From contig NZ_QRCT01000012.1 of the NCBI RefSeq assembly GCF_003363435.1, forward strand, positions 62,001 through 126,000: a stretch of 64,000 bases of DNA. The letters are read 5' to 3'. Origin of the DNA: Anaerosacchariphilus polymeriproducens. GTDB taxonomy: Bacteria; Bacillota; Clostridia; Lachnospirales; Lachnospiraceae. This document shows positions 36,909 to 45,194 of this stretch, one piece after another. Every line of letters begins with the position of its first letter. Positions within the stretch are counted from its first letter, which is position 1. The position numbers and the translations under genes were made by a program. The notes below the pieces were generated by a model. The model was not told where the DNA came from. It did not search any database and saw nothing but the letters and a program-made list of their open reading frames with translations.

Positions 36909-37496
36909 ATGGTTAAAAATATGAGAAAATTAGCTATTAGTACAGTATTGTCATTAACAGTATTAACATCGTTTGCAATGCCAAAATTTTTAGGAGGTAT
37001 ATCAAGTATAGCATATGCTGCTAGTACAGAAACATTATCTGATGAACCTATTGAAGAAGGAGTATATCAAATTGTTAGTGCTTCATGTTATAAAAATTTA
37101 GATGTTGAAGTATTTGGTAATAATGAAAATGGTGCTCAGGTTCAAATATACCATACAAATGGTACTTCTGCGCAAATTTGGAGAATTAAAAAAGAAAAAT
37201 TTGGATGGTATAAAATTATCTCTTTACGAAGTGCTGAAAATAGATGCTTAGATATAGAGAATTCAAATATAAATAACTGTAGTAAAATACAAATATACGA
37301 TGATAATGGTAGTGCTGCACAAAGATGGAAATTCTTAAAGAATAAAGATGGTTCTTACATAATAGTTTCAAAACTATCTGACAATTTAAAAGTATTAGAT
37401 GTTTCATTAGGTAAGTGTGAGGATAGAAATAAAGTATGGTTACATGAATATAATGGTACTGTTGCTCAAAATTGGATTTTAGTTAAAGTTGGTTAA
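36909..37496 (+). CDS. Secreted ricin-type beta-trefoil lectin 1
   Basis: 195 residues. The Sec signal peptide ends near IAYAAST, leaving about 155 residues that form one beta-trefoil: three repeats with the ricin-B QxW signature, namely SAQIWRIK, AAQRWKFL and VAQNWILV, and the LDV/LDI strands before them. There is no other domain, so it is a stand-alone exported carbohydrate-binding protein. AAAAGGAG precedes ATG 36909. It is a paralogue of the proteins at 39551 and 40265. The ligand is unknown; self-wall, host glycan or competitor binding are all possible. Confidence 0.9.
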   Translation: MVKNMRKLAISTVLSLTVLTSFAMPKFLGGISSIAYAASTETLSDEPIEEGVYQIVSASCYKNLDVEVFGNNENGAQVQIYHTNGTSAQIWRIKKEKFGWYKIISLRSAENRCLDIENSNINNCSKIQIYDDNGSAAQRWKFLKNKDGSYIIVSKLSDNLKVLDVSLGKCEDRNKVWLHEYNGTVAQNWILVKVG

Positions 37497-37527
37497 TTAG
37501 TAAGCCTTTAGTTAAATATGAAATAGT

Positions 37528-37567
37528 GCTCAAACCTAGAATTTATCTTGATTTGAGCTTTTTTTGA
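37528..37567 (+). terminator. Terminator of lectin 1
   Basis: GCTCAAA / TTTGAGC stem followed by seven T. It belongs to the GCTCAAACC terminator family also seen at 27689, 40177 and 40881. Confidence 0.85.
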
Positions 37568-37675
37568 AGTAGTTAATCATTGAAAGTCTATTAAATGATA
37601 TGATAAGTTGATAGGTAAACTTTAATAAATGAATTATATAAGCGTTGTTAAAGAGTTGTAGCTATCTAAGCAGTA

Positions 37676-37837
37676 TGTTCTATTTGATCCAAGGGTTGGA
37701 ATTTATACATCGAACCATGCTATCGATGCGGCAGAAAGAAGAAAAGGGCATGTTGTACAGAACCTGTGGAAATTGGAAGCAATGTCTGGGTTGGTGCAGG
37801 AGTTCCGTGTAAAGTTATTAGAGAAATATATTAAATA
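37676..37837 (+). pseudogene. Partial, damaged copy of the 36198 acetyltransferase gene
   Basis: The stretch from CTATTTGATCCAAGGGTTGG to the stop near 37837 repeats 36507-36756 at high identity. One G is lost in the AAAAGGGG run (frameshift), and 99 bases are missing exactly between two GCAGGAGTT repeats of the parent (36624 and 36723). It has no start. The rest of the gap 37497-38099 holds the terminator at 37528 and a doubtful 31-codon ORF at 37861. Confidence 0.88.
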
Positions 37838-38099
37838 ATAAAGAAAGGAAGTCAGCAGTATGAACGGTTTAGGTTATATTCCTGTTTGCAGTAGCAGCAG
37901 TCAGTCAAAAACATGCATTTTAGCTATTTTACGGGATTACTGCGTTCTTTTTTAAGGTTTTTTCAGGTAAAATAGATTGAAGTAATTCCGATTACAGTTT
38001 AAACATATAAAATTTTAGTGCGGCGATTAGTCGAATGAGATTTATATGAATAGGCTGTTTTTTATTGCAATTTTTAAAGAGAAAAGCGAGGGATTACGT

Positions 38100-39302
38100 A
38101 TGAATGGAAAAGATAAAATTATAAAACGATTAGATAGAAATATTAAATTGGACTACATATATACCCTGATAAGTAATTTGAATATGCAGAGTTCCATTTG
38201 GGTACTTTATTTGGGTTATTGTGATATGAACCTAATGCAAATTGGAGTTTTGGAGGGAATTTATCATGTAACAAGTATTATCTGTGAAGTTCCTTCAGGT
38301 GCGATGGCAGATTTACTTGGAAGACGAAAGAGCATGATTATTAGCCGTATTTTGATTGCATTATCCTGCATCATTATGTTGTTTTCTAAAAGTTTTTGGT
38401 TATTTGCATGTAGTTTTATTACGCAGGCTATGGGGAATAATTTTAATTCTGGTTCAGAGGAAGCATTTGTTTATGACAGCATGAAGCTGTTAGGAAAAGA
38501 GCAAGATTACATGCGCTTTAATGGAAGATTGAACGTAATCATTGAAATATCACAGGCAATTGCTACAGTAGCAGGAGGGGTTCTAGCTGAATTTTCTTAT
38601 GTGTGGTGTTATAGTGCTTGTGTGATGATTGCGTTGCTGACGCTAATGCCATTATTATTTATGGTGGAGCCCCCAATACTTCATAAAAATGAGGGTAAAG
38701 CAAAGGAAAGTGGAAAAGAAAAAAGAATTTTGCAACACTTTAAAATGAGTGTACATATTTTGCAATCTAACAAAAAAATATTAAATATTGTTGGATACTA
38801 CTCAGCCATTTTAGCAGCATATACATTACTATTTTTTTATAGCCAACAGTATTTTGCGAACCTTGGTTTAAATAAAATTGAGATTAGTTTTATTATGTTG
38901 CTGGCAGGTGGGGCGTCATGTTTGGGGGCTCTTAGTAGTGAGATGATGTATCAACTCTTGGAAACAAAATTAGTAAAGCTGAGTGCTGGGATTATTGCAG
39001 TTTCTATGGTTGCCTACGGTTTTGATATACTTTTCATTGCAGTAGTTTCATTTATAGTGGCAAGCTATTTCAGCTCCATGCTATATCCTGTACAATCTGC
39101 TTCGTTAAACAAATTGATTCCTTCCTCACAAAGAGCTACGTTAATATCAGTAAACAGTATGTTCTTTTCGATAACAATGCTTATTTTTTTCCCTATTGCA
39201 GGGGGGGTGGCAGATAATTTTGGTTTAGTGAAGGTATTTATGGGACTGGGTATTTTGATACTGGCAATCGTGGGTTTGACCGTGAAAATTAGATTGAAAT
39301 AG
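38100..39302 (+). CDS. Major facilitator superfamily transporter
   Basis: 400 residues from ATG 38100 (GCGAGGGA upstream; an in-frame ATG 54 bases earlier lacks a ribosome site). About twelve hydrophobic segments with MFS motif A, GAMADLLGRRKSM, after segment 2. A central basic loop (about 205-220) separates the halves. It resembles drug or small-molecule exporters of the MFS; the substrate is unknown. It stands alone between lectin 1 and lectin 2 in an AT-rich accessory stretch. Confidence 0.88.
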   Translation: MNGKDKIIKRLDRNIKLDYIYTLISNLNMQSSIWVLYLGYCDMNLMQIGVLEGIYHVTSIICEVPSGAMADLLGRRKSMIISRILIALSCIIMLFSKSFWLFACSFITQAMGNNFNSGSEEAFVYDSMKLLGKEQDYMRFNGRLNVIIEISQAIATVAGGVLAEFSYVWCYSACVMIALLTLMPLLFMVEPPILHKNEGKAKESGKEKRILQHFKMSVHILQSNKKILNIVGYYSAILAAYTLLFFYSQQYFANLGLNKIEISFIMLLAGGASCLGALSSEMMYQLLETKLVKLSAGIIAVSMVAYGFDILFIAVVSFIVASYFSSMLYPVQSASLNKLIPSSQRATLISVNSMFFSITMLIFFPIAGGVADNFGLVKVFMGLGILILAIVGLTVKIRLK

Positions 39303-39439
39303 ACGTTAAAATAGTTTATGTTTTTTGGTATTTTGCTTGCAAGTTAAAATTAATATAGTAATGATTAGAGCAGTTTAAGAAAGAATGCCGAAACAAAATA
39401 GTGATATGTAAGATTCTTTCGCTAATAAGATAAAATTAA

Positions 39440-39485
39440 GAATTAAAAAAATAGTATTTACTTAATTTAACAAAATTCTCTAAGA
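39440..39485 (+). repeat. Lectin-2 upstream segment shared with the MocR pseudogene junction
   Basis: TATTTACTTAATTTAACAAA and the following ATTCTCTAA recur without change at 44996-45024, where they abut the broken MocR gene. A related AACAAAATTCTCT lies before lectin 1. Confidence 0.8.
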
Positions 39486-39493
39486 ATTTATAT

Positions 39494-39519
39494 TATATTA
39501 ATCTATGAAATGCATTTCA
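39494..39519 (+). promoter_or_regulatory. Lectin 2 promoter with palindromic operator
   Basis: TATATT at 39494-39499, then 6 bases, then the perfect palindrome TGAAATGCATTTCA (39506-39519) over the likely start of transcription. Confidence 0.72.
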
Positions 39520-39550
39520 AATAATAGTAAAAAAAATAGGAGAGAATTGT

Positions 39551-40141
39551 ATGAGTAAGAATATTAAAAAATTAGTAGTAAGTACGGTATTATCATTGAC
39601 TGTATTAACGTCGTTTGCTATGCCGCAATTTATAGGAGTAAATTCAAATATCGCATATGCAGCTAATAATAAGGAGACGATAGAGACATTTCCGGAACAA
39701 TATATTGAAGAGGGAGTTTATCAAATTATTAGTGTTTCCAGTTACAAAAATTTAGAGGTTGCTGGTTCTGTTGATGAAAATAATACACATGTTCAAATCT
39801 TTTATTCAAATGGTACTTCTGCTCAACGATGGAAAATAAAAAAAGCATTAGGAGGTTGGTATAAAATTATAGCTGAATGTAGTGCTAATAATAAATGTTT
39901 AGATGCACCACATACTAGGCTGCCTGAAATTATTATATATGATGATAATGCTGGATCTAATCAAAGATGGAAATTTTTTAAAAATAGTGAAGATGGTTCA
40001 TATTTAATAGCATCAAAGGTTTCTGATAATTTAAAAGTCTTAGATGTCAGAGATGCAAAGAATGAAGATGGAACTATTGTACAGCTACAGAATTATAATG
40101 GTAATAATGCTCAGAAGTGGATTTTGGTTAAAGTAGGGTAA
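39551..40141 (+). CDS. Secreted ricin-type beta-trefoil lectin 2
   Basis: 196 residues with the same layout as lectin 1: signal peptide ending near IAYAANN, then one trefoil with SAQRWKIK, SNQRWKFF and NAQKWILV as the three QxW motifs (the second repeat is shorter and loses the LDV spacing). TAGGAGAG precedes ATG 39551. Like its paralogues it has no catalytic domain. It is most similar to lectin 3 at the C-terminus (KVLDVRDAK.EDG). Confidence 0.9.
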   Translation: MSKNIKKLVVSTVLSLTVLTSFAMPQFIGVNSNIAYAANNKETIETFPEQYIEEGVYQIISVSSYKNLEVAGSVDENNTHVQIFYSNGTSAQRWKIKKALGGWYKIIAECSANNKCLDAPHTRLPEIIIYDDNAGSNQRWKFFKNSEDGSYLIASKVSDNLKVLDVRDAKNEDGTIVQLQNYNGNNAQKWILVKVG

Positions 40142-40176
40142 TTATTAACCTTTTGTCGCTTACGTATAGAAGACGC

Positions 40177-40203
40177 TCAAACCTGGAATCTATCTGGGTT
40201 TGA
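40177..40203 (+). terminator. Hairpin after lectin 2
   Basis: TCAAACC / GGTTTGA stem of the common family, but with no T-run; the lectin 3 -10 box starts two bases later, so read-through into lectin 3 is possible. Confidence 0.6.
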
Positions 40204-40204
40204 T

Positions 40205-40230
40205 TATAATAGTCTATGTAATGCATTTCA
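40205..40230 (+). promoter_or_regulatory. Lectin 3 promoter with palindromic operator
   Basis: TATAAT at 40205-40210 with TGAT before it, then 6 bases, then TGTAATGCATTTCA (40217-40230), one mismatch from the lectin 2 palindrome. Confidence 0.7.
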
Positions 40231-40264
40231 TAAAGGTTTATAAATTGTAAAAAGGAGAGTTTGT

Positions 40265-40852
40265 ATGATTAAAAATATAAAAAAATTATTTATTAGTACA
40301 GTATTATCGTTTACAGTATTAACATCGTTTGCTATGCCTCACTTTATAGGAGGTATTTCAAATATTGCATATGCTGCTGATTTGGAAACATTTCCTGAAG
40401 AACAGATTGAAGAAGGGGTGTATCAGATTATCAGTGCTAGTAGTCATAGAAATTTAGATGTTTATGATGCGAAAGATGAAAATGGAACTAAGATTCAAAT
40501 AATGCATTCCAATGGTAATTCATCTCAAAAATTTAGAATAAAAAAAGCAATAGGTGGGTGGTATAAAGTTATAGCTATGTGCAGTGCTTCTAATAGATGT
40601 TTAGATGTTTATGATTCAAATTCTATCAATGGTAATAAGATACAAATATTTGATGATAATGCTACAGCTGCACAAAGATGGAAATTTTTAAATACTAATA
40701 ATGATGGTTCCTACTTAATAGCTTCAAAGATTTGTGACAATTTAAAAGTTTTAGATGTCAGAGATGCAAATACTGAAGATGGAGCCATAGTGCAGTTAAA
40801 CGATTATAATGGTAATAGAGCTCAAAAGTGGTATTTTGTAAAAGTTGGGTAA
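40265..40852 (+). CDS. Secreted ricin-type beta-trefoil lectin 3
   Basis: 195 residues. Signal peptide ending near IAYAADL, then a trefoil with repeats YDAKDENGTKIQI, YDSNSINGNKIQI and RDANTEDGAIVQL, each followed by a QxW-type motif (SSQKFRIK with F replacing W, AAQRWKFL, RAQKWYFV). AAAGGAGAG precedes ATG 40265. Third member of the family; the tandem arrangement with lectin 2 suggests recent duplication. Confidence 0.9.
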   Translation: MIKNIKKLFISTVLSFTVLTSFAMPHFIGGISNIAYAADLETFPEEQIEEGVYQIISASSHRNLDVYDAKDENGTKIQIMHSNGNSSQKFRIKKAIGGWYKVIAMCSASNRCLDVYDSNSINGNKIQIFDDNATAAQRWKFLNTNNDGSYLIASKICDNLKVLDVRDANTEDGAIVQLNDYNGNRAQKWYFVKVG

Positions 40853-40880
40853 CCGAAAAGCAATTTTATACATATAAAGA

Positions 40881-40930
40881 ATCGCTTAAATCTAGTAATT
40901 ATCTGGATTCAAGCGATTTTATTTGCTTAA
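40881..40930. terminator. Terminator of lectin 3
   Basis: ATCGCTTAAATC / GATTCAAGCGAT stem (one mismatch) followed by TTTTATTTGC. It lies between convergent genes and may serve both. Confidence 0.8.
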
Positions 40931-40964
40931 GAATGAAATATATTAAAACCAATTATATAAATCG

Positions 40965-41882
40965 TTAGCATTTCTGTATAGCAGCTTTCTTTTTTTGTTT
41001 TAGATGTGTATTTTTTTTGTACTGTGCTTTTACTAAATAAACCCCTAACATAACAATTAGAATTCCACATACTTCTTTAACGGAAATTACTTCTGAAAAA
41101 ATGAAAAATGAATAAACCGAAGCAATAGCAGGCTGTGTAAGACATATGATAGCTGATAAATTAACATTAATTTTTCCCTGGCAATGTGCAAGTAGATTAT
41201 GTCCAATTACTTGTAAACAAATAGTTAATCCTATCAGTGGCCAGAGTTGATCAAGGCTATGAGGAATTTGATTACCCTCAACAAAAAAGGCGGTTATAAA
41301 AAGTGTTAAGGCACTTCCAAACCCACTTACGAACATAATAACACTGCTTTCGATTCTGTCTCGTAAACGATAAGAAATTAGTAGAAAACTTGCATAAAAT
41401 AATGATGCGCATAATGCAAGAAAGTCTCCAAAATAGTTTGAAGGATTAGGGCTAACTTTACCTCCTAATAAGATATAGATACCAAATAAAGTAATTATTG
41501 TCCCAACAAAGAAAAATTTAGGTATTTTTTCTTTAAATAGAAAATAAGAAATTGGTATAACGGTGAAAGGTGTTAAGTTAGTTAATAGGTTTGCATTAGC
41601 GACAGAAGTATAACTAAATGAAAGATTCCAAAGTGCAACATCGCCAGCAAGGAAGCAGCCCGCTAAAAATAATATTAGTATATCTTTTTTTGTTAAATAT
41701 TTTAAGTTTTTATAAGCCATAGGAAATAATAATGGTATTGAAAATAATACCCTATAAAACCCAGTGTTGATTGGAGATAGTGGGCTCAGTTTTACAAATA
41801 TACCGCCGGTAGCAAGAAATGCAATTGCTACAAGTTCAAGGATTATATCTTTAGATTCGTTATTTCTTTCTATAACTTTCAT
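40965..41882 (-). CDS. EamA/DMT-family transporter
   Basis: 305 residues with ten hydrophobic segments in two EamA repeats (for example LELVAIAFLATGGIFVKL at the start, ANANLLTNLTPFTVIPISYF in the first repeat, AIICLTQPAIASVYSFFIF in the second) and a basic tail. Members export amino acids or other metabolites. The substrate is unknown. It is convergent with lectin 3, and the broken HDIG gene lies just upstream on the same strand. Confidence 0.88.
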   Translation of the reverse strand: MKVIERNNESKDIILELVAIAFLATGGIFVKLSPLSPINTGFYRVLFSIPLLFPMAYKNLKYLTKKDILILFLAGCFLAGDVALWNLSFSYTSVANANLLTNLTPFTVIPISYFLFKEKIPKFFFVGTIITLFGIYILLGGKVSPNPSNYFGDFLALCASLFYASFLLISYRLRDRIESSVIMFVSGFGSALTLFITAFFVEGNQIPHSLDQLWPLIGLTICLQVIGHNLLAHCQGKINVNLSAIICLTQPAIASVYSFFIFSEVISVKEVCGILIVMLGVYLVKAQYKKNTHLKQKKKAAIQKC

Positions 41883-41921
41883 TTTGTCATCTCTCCCTCC
41901 TCAAATTTAATTAAAAATTGA

Positions 41922-42511
41922 TTATGATATTTTAGTCAAGTTATCTTTTATCCTATCTTCACAAGTGCTCATTGCTTGTAGTGTCTTGTTAAATAGTTCA
42001 TCTAAGTCCCATCCTAACATTTGAGCACCTTGACTTATTACTTGACGTGAACAGCCAGAAGCAAAAGTTTTATCTTTAAATTTTTTCTTTAGACTAGAAA
42101 CTTTCATATCGCAACAACTTTTTGAAGGACGCATTTTAGACGCTGCGCGCCGATCAAACCGGTAAGTTCATCTGTTGCATAAAGAACTTTTTCCATTTGA
42201 TGAACTGGTTCAATATTACAACAAATCTGATAACCATGACTACAAACTGCATGGATTAATTCATCACTGCAATGATATTCTGACATTAATTCAGCAGCTT
42301 TTATGCAATGTTCATCAGGAGAACTTTCATAATCGACATCATGTAAAAGCCCTGCAATTCCCCAAAATTCTATATCTTTATCATAACCTAACTCTGTTGC
42401 AAAATATCGCATGACGGCTTCAACTGTTAAAGCGTGGGATAAATGAAACGATTCCTTGTTGTACTGTTTCAGTAGAGTAATGGCTTCTTCTCTTGTTACT
42501 CCTGCTTTCAT
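41922..42511 (-). pseudogene. HDIG-domain hydrolase gene with a frameshift
   Basis: From ATG 42511 the frame gives an HD domain: FHLSHALTVEAVMRYFA, GLLHDVDYESSPDEH and YATDELTGLIGA, then runs out of family sequence near 42140. In the next frame the expected end continues: SKMRPSKSCCDMKVSSLKKK to LFNKTLQAM. Loss of one base in the GC-rich stretch GGCGCGCAGCG (near 42145) explains this. The intact protein would be about 195 residues, a small metal-dependent phosphohydrolase. Inactivation looks recent since both parts are otherwise intact. Confidence 0.85.
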
Positions 42512-42723
42512 AAAAATGCCTCCTTTAATTCAATCGATTTTTATAGTATGATATACTATTATTGGCACTTATAAAAGTACCACTAAACAAAAAAAATATA
42601 GTGCCACTGAGTAAGACAATATGAAGTGACCTCACAATTGTAGATTCGTGGATTTACCTGTAAAATATTAGTTGATGAAGACTAATGGTAACAGGGATTA
42701 CCGCATACAATAGGAGGCCACAT

Positions 42724-43683
42724 ATGAATAGTATAGTTTACGTTGGAATGGATGTCCATAAGGAAAGTTACACAGTTTGTTGTTATAGTTTTGATACAGA
42801 TAAAATTATGTATCAGCAAAAAATGCCATCGGATTACAAGCTGATTCTAAAATATTTAGAACAGCTCGGAAACCGTTTTACTGAGAAAATTGATTTTGTT
42901 TGTGGATACGAGGCAGGATGCCTAGGGTATTCACTCTATCATCAGCTTACAGACCATGGTGTGAAATGCATTATTTTAGCACCAACAACAATGGCAATAA
43001 CGAATAACAATAGGGTGAAAACAGATAAAAGAGATGCTGGAAATATAGCGAGATGTCTTGCGTTTCATACTTATAGTGAGGTGTACATACCGACAGATGA
43101 GGATAATTCGATTAAAGAATATATCCGTATGAGAGATGATCAAAAACTGAATTTAAAGAAAACAAAACAGCAGATTTTGGCATTAGTGCTCCGTCTGGGG
43201 AAAAAATTTGAAGGTGGAAAATCTTATTGGACAATTACACACATGAAATGGTTGAAGTCATTAAATTTAGGAGGCGTATCACAAGAAACATTGGATGAAT
43301 ATCTTATTACTTACGAGTATTTCATAGAAAAAATAGAACGTCTTGACCAACGAATTGAGGAATTGGCATCAGGGGAAAGATATCAGGAAAAAGTGAAAAA
43401 ACTTGGTTGCCTTATAGGTGTAAAAACGCACACATCGTTATCAATGATAGTAGAAGTTGGAGATTTCGAACGATTTGCGAAGCCCGAAAAGTTTGCAGCA
43501 TTTCTTGGATTGGTACCAAGTGAAGATACAAGTGATGAAAAACGGAGTCAATACGGTATAACAAAAGCTGGAAATAGCCATCTAAGGAGATTGTTAGTAG
43601 AAGCTGCACAGGCTTACACTAGAGGAAAATTAAATACTGTGATTTCACGCTATAAGACAGTAGAGTTCACGGCGGACCATTGA
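42724..43683 (+). CDS. IS110-family transposase
   Basis: 319 residues from ATG 42724 (ATAGGAGGCC upstream). The RuvC-like DEDD site is visible: VGMDVHKES (D), GYEAGCLG (E), KTDKRDAGNIA (two D). The C-terminal domain carries GITKAGNSHLRRLLVEAA with the catalytic Ser. Only about 35 residues follow this motif, while relatives usually have 60-100, so the tail may be lost or this may be a short variant. IS110 enzymes recombine circular intermediates guided by a bridge RNA from the element's non-coding end. Confidence 0.88.
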   Translation: MNSIVYVGMDVHKESYTVCCYSFDTDKIMYQQKMPSDYKLILKYLEQLGNRFTEKIDFVCGYEAGCLGYSLYHQLTDHGVKCIILAPTTMAITNNNRVKTDKRDAGNIARCLAFHTYSEVYIPTDEDNSIKEYIRMRDDQKLNLKKTKQQILALVLRLGKKFEGGKSYWTITHMKWLKSLNLGGVSQETLDEYLITYEYFIEKIERLDQRIEELASGERYQEKVKKLGCLIGVKTHTSLSMIVEVGDFERFAKPEKFAAFLGLVPSEDTSDEKRSQYGITKAGNSHLRRLLVEAAQAYTRGKLNTVISRYKTVEFTADH

Positions 43684-43689
43684 CCTGTT

Positions 43690-43820
43690 GGCAGGGAAAC
43701 CTGATCCACGTATAACAGAGTGGCCAAGGCCGGGAACTGTTAAGTCTGAGGCTCTATCCATATGCTCCAGGCATTGGAACAATAAAAATATAGAAAAAGA
43801 AGGATTTCTTGAAATTAACA
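43690..43820 (+). ncRNA. Candidate bridge-RNA region of the IS110-like element
   Basis: The non-coding stretch downstream of the transposase is more GC-rich than its surroundings and has short hairpins (CAGG-GAAA-CCTG near 43692, GGCCAAGGCC near 43722). In IS1111-type elements the bridge RNA is encoded at this end. Position and structure are suggestive only. Confidence 0.35.
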
Positions 43821-43854
43821 CTTGACAAGAGGTCACTTCATAACAGGAGATATT

Positions 43855-44992
43855 ATGATTTATTTAAATAAGGAAGATAAAGTACCATTATATATGCAAA
43901 TATATGAGCAAGTAAAAACAGAAATTTTAAATGGAACACTAAGAGAAGGGCAGACTTTAACGGGTAGCAGAGGATTGGCTAAGACATTAAATATTAGTCG
44001 TAATACAGTTGATAATGCATATAGTCAGCTATTGGCAGAAGGATATGTTGAATCCAGAAAGGGTATAGGGTATATAGTAACGAAATTATCCGAATTAGAT
44101 GCATTTAAAAACAAGGCGCCTCAAAATGTAATAAAAAAACAATTAATAAATGTGGAGCAAGGAGTTATTTATGATTTGACAAATAGCAGCTATACAAGTG
44201 ACCTTTTTCCAAAACGAATGTGGAAGCGTTATACATTAGAAGCGTTGGAAATGTTGGAGAAGGAAGCTAAAATTTCAGTATATCATAATAAGCAGGGGGA
44301 ATTATATTTACGACAAAATTTACTCAGATATTTGGAGCGGATTAGAGGAGTTCATTGTGTAGAGGATCAAATTATTGTTACCTGTGGGATTCAACAATCT
44401 TTAGATTATATATGTAAAATACTATTGAGCTAAAAAGAAACAATATTAATGGAAGACCCCGGTTTTAATAAAGCATTAGCAGTATTTTGAAATAATAACA
44501 TAGATGTACAAACTGTTCCAGTTGATGAAAATGGTATTGTAGTTTCTAAGTTACCCAATAGTTCTAACGTAAGAGCAATATATTTAACCCCTTCACATCA
44601 ATTTCCAACAGGAGCAACTTTTTCAATTGGCCGTAGATATGAATTACTTAAATGGGCTCAGAAAAATAATGTTTATATAATAGAGGATGATTTTGACAGT
44701 GAATTAAGGTATTATTTGAAACCAATACCGTCTTTACAATCAATAGATATAAATAGTTGTGATATATATATTGGGACATTCTCAAAAGCATTATCTCCAT
44801 CAATAAGAGTGGGTTATATGATATTACCGCCTCATCTTTTAAAAGTTTATTTAAATAAATTCGAAAACTATAATAGTACAGTACCTTTATTAAATCAGTA
44901 TGTAATTGCACGATTAATTGAAACTGGACAATATGATCGTCATGTAAGGCGTTTAAATAATACATTCCGAAAGCGGCTTGAATTCAAAAAAG
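43855..44992 (+). pseudogene. MocR-type (GntR-aminotransferase) regulator gene, broken
   Basis: ATG 43855 opens a GntR winged helix (PLYMQIYEQVKTEILNGTL, SRNTVDNAYSQLLAEGYVES) joined to a fold-type I aminotransferase domain. The frame is interrupted by TAA at 44431-44433 and by TGA near 44488, but the same frame continues through TPSHQFPTGATFS, IIEDDFDSELRYY and the PLP-lysine region GTFSKALSPSIRVGYM to RLNNTFRKRLEF. After about 44980 the sequence switches to the segment shared with the lectin-2 upstream region, so the end of the gene is missing. It lies directly after the IS110-like element. Confidence 0.88.
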
Positions 44993-45024
44993 TATTATTT
45001 ACTTAATTTAACAAAATTCTCTAA
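44985..45024 (+). repeat. Junction segment copied from a lectin upstream region
   Basis: Same as 39445-39485. It joins the truncated MocR gene to the ABC-ATPase fragment. Confidence 0.8.
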
Positions 45025-45028
45025 TAAT

Positions 45029-45190
45029 AGATGTTTCTTTAGAAATAAAGCAAGGTGAGATATGTGGTATTGTTGGAAGAAATGGTTCCGGGAAAACAGT
45101 TCTATTTAAGTGTATATGTGGGTTTTTGAAACCAACTTCCGGGAAAATATTAGTAAGAAACCAGGAAAATAGGAAAGGATATTGATATTT
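45029..45190 (+). pseudogene. Fragment of an ABC ATPase gene (partial copy of the 49253 gene)
   Basis: About 160 bases repeat 49318-49478 with a handful of differences, covering the Walker A region (GIVGRNGSGKTVLFKCICGF). The copy has a frameshift near its end (CAGGAAAATAGG versus CAGGAAGTTGG) and lacks start and C-terminal two thirds. It shows that a second copy of the ABC cassette once lay here. Confidence 0.88.
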
Positions 45191-45194
45191 TGTA

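Larger units (their letters stand above)
42621..43841 (+). mobile_element. IS110-family (IS1111-like) insertion sequence
   Basis: The transposase gene is framed by a perfect 13-base inverted repeat: ATGAAGTGACCTC (42621-42633) and GAGGTCACTTCAT (43829-43841), the kind of subterminal repeat found in IS1111-type members. About 145 non-coding bases lie between the gene and the right repeat. The true ends may extend a little beyond the repeats. Confidence 0.8.

Noticed and set aside
37861-37956. 31-codon ORF with a fair ribosome site (AAAGGAAG)
   Set aside because: Short, no recognisable features, and located in decayed DNA after the acetyltransferase fragment.
36909-40852. Ricin-like toxins
   Set aside because: Only the lectin fold is present; no A-chain, ADP-ribosyltransferase or other toxic domain is fused or adjacent.
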